Shown: in pieces, positions 5,292-5,453 of the stretch
Layout: every line of letters starts with the position of its first letter
How positions within the stretch are numbered: the stretch's first letter is position 1
Source of the DNA: Planctomycetota bacterium
GTDB taxonomy: Bacteria > Planctomycetota > UBA1135 > GCA-002686595
Direction of reading: 5' to 3'
Length of the DNA: 5,453 bases
NCBI GenBank assembly: GCA_016764635.1
Contig: JAESRM010000208.1
Coordinates: 1-5,453, forward strand
Program-made: the position numbers and the translations under genes
Notes under the pieces: model-generated
Told to the model about the DNA's origin: nothing
Seen by the model: the letters and a program-made list of their open reading frames with translations, nothing else
The model's database searches: none

Positions 5292-5453
5292 ATGCAACCC
5301 ACCATCCCACAAATCAAATTGGCCAAGGCCCTGATCCTCTGGGCATCCCTGGCACTGGCTCTTGGGTGGTCCTGCGCCATCGACCCACTGCCATTCCCGC
5401 CCATCATCATCGGCACCTTAGTCCTCGCCGCTCTCGCCTGGCTCCGCTTTCGA
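5292..5453 (+). CDS. Partial small membrane protein, continues past right edge
   Basis: An ATG 4 bases after the stop of the iron-sulfur/SCP2 gene opens a frame of 54 codons that is still open at the window end. The visible part begins MQPTIPQIKLAKA and has two hydrophobic segments, about residues 9-28 (ALILWASLALALGWS) and 38-52 (IIIGTLVLAALAWL), joined by a short proline-rich loop. The tight spacing implies co-transcription and perhaps translational coupling, as no Shine-Dalgarno sequence is visible. I do not recognise the family. It could be a membrane partner of the upstream reductase-like protein or the start of a transporter. Confidence 0.6.
   Translation, partial: MQPTIPQIKLAKALILWASLALALGWSCAIDPLPFPPIIIGTLVLAALAWLRFR

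Overview
The window is GC-rich bacterial DNA and holds six genes. All are cytoplasmic, membrane or exported proteins of ordinary bacterial families. Nothing fixes the phylum. The exported DUF1579 protein, the histidine-degradation gene and the composition fit a free-living, probably Gram-negative heterotroph, perhaps of the Planctomycetota/Verrucomicrobiota type. That placement is a guess. No tRNA, rRNA, CRISPR array, transposase or prophage gene is visible.

Left part, minus strand: urocanate hydratase (hutU, positions 1-1532) runs off the left edge and lacks its last ~55 residues. Behind its start lies a 146-base, nearly perfect nested palindrome (1627-1772) with a 21-base tandem duplication in one arm only. 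The plus strand changes from G-rich to C-rich near this palindrome, although the genes on both sides are on the minus strand. Next come an exported DUF1579 protein (1779-2342) and a seven-helix hemolysin III/PAQR-family membrane protein (2494-3192, GTG start).

Right part, plus strand: after a 297-base divergent intergenic region comes a self-contained regulated module. It consists of a MarR-family repressor (3490-3906), a cytoplasmic QueG/reductive-dehalogenase-like iron-sulfur protein fused to a C-terminal SCP2 lipid-binding domain (3971-5287), and, 4 bases later, the start of a small membrane protein that runs off the right edge (from 5292). Identical 12-base palindromes (GTGTATATACAC) sit just upstream of marR and of the iron-sulfur gene. 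The second extends to an 18-base perfect palindrome. The simplest reading is that the MarR protein represses itself and the reductase-like gene, and is released by a small, probably aromatic or lipophilic ligand.

The MarR/iron-sulfur-SCP2/membrane-protein module and the large palindrome are the two parts most worth following up.
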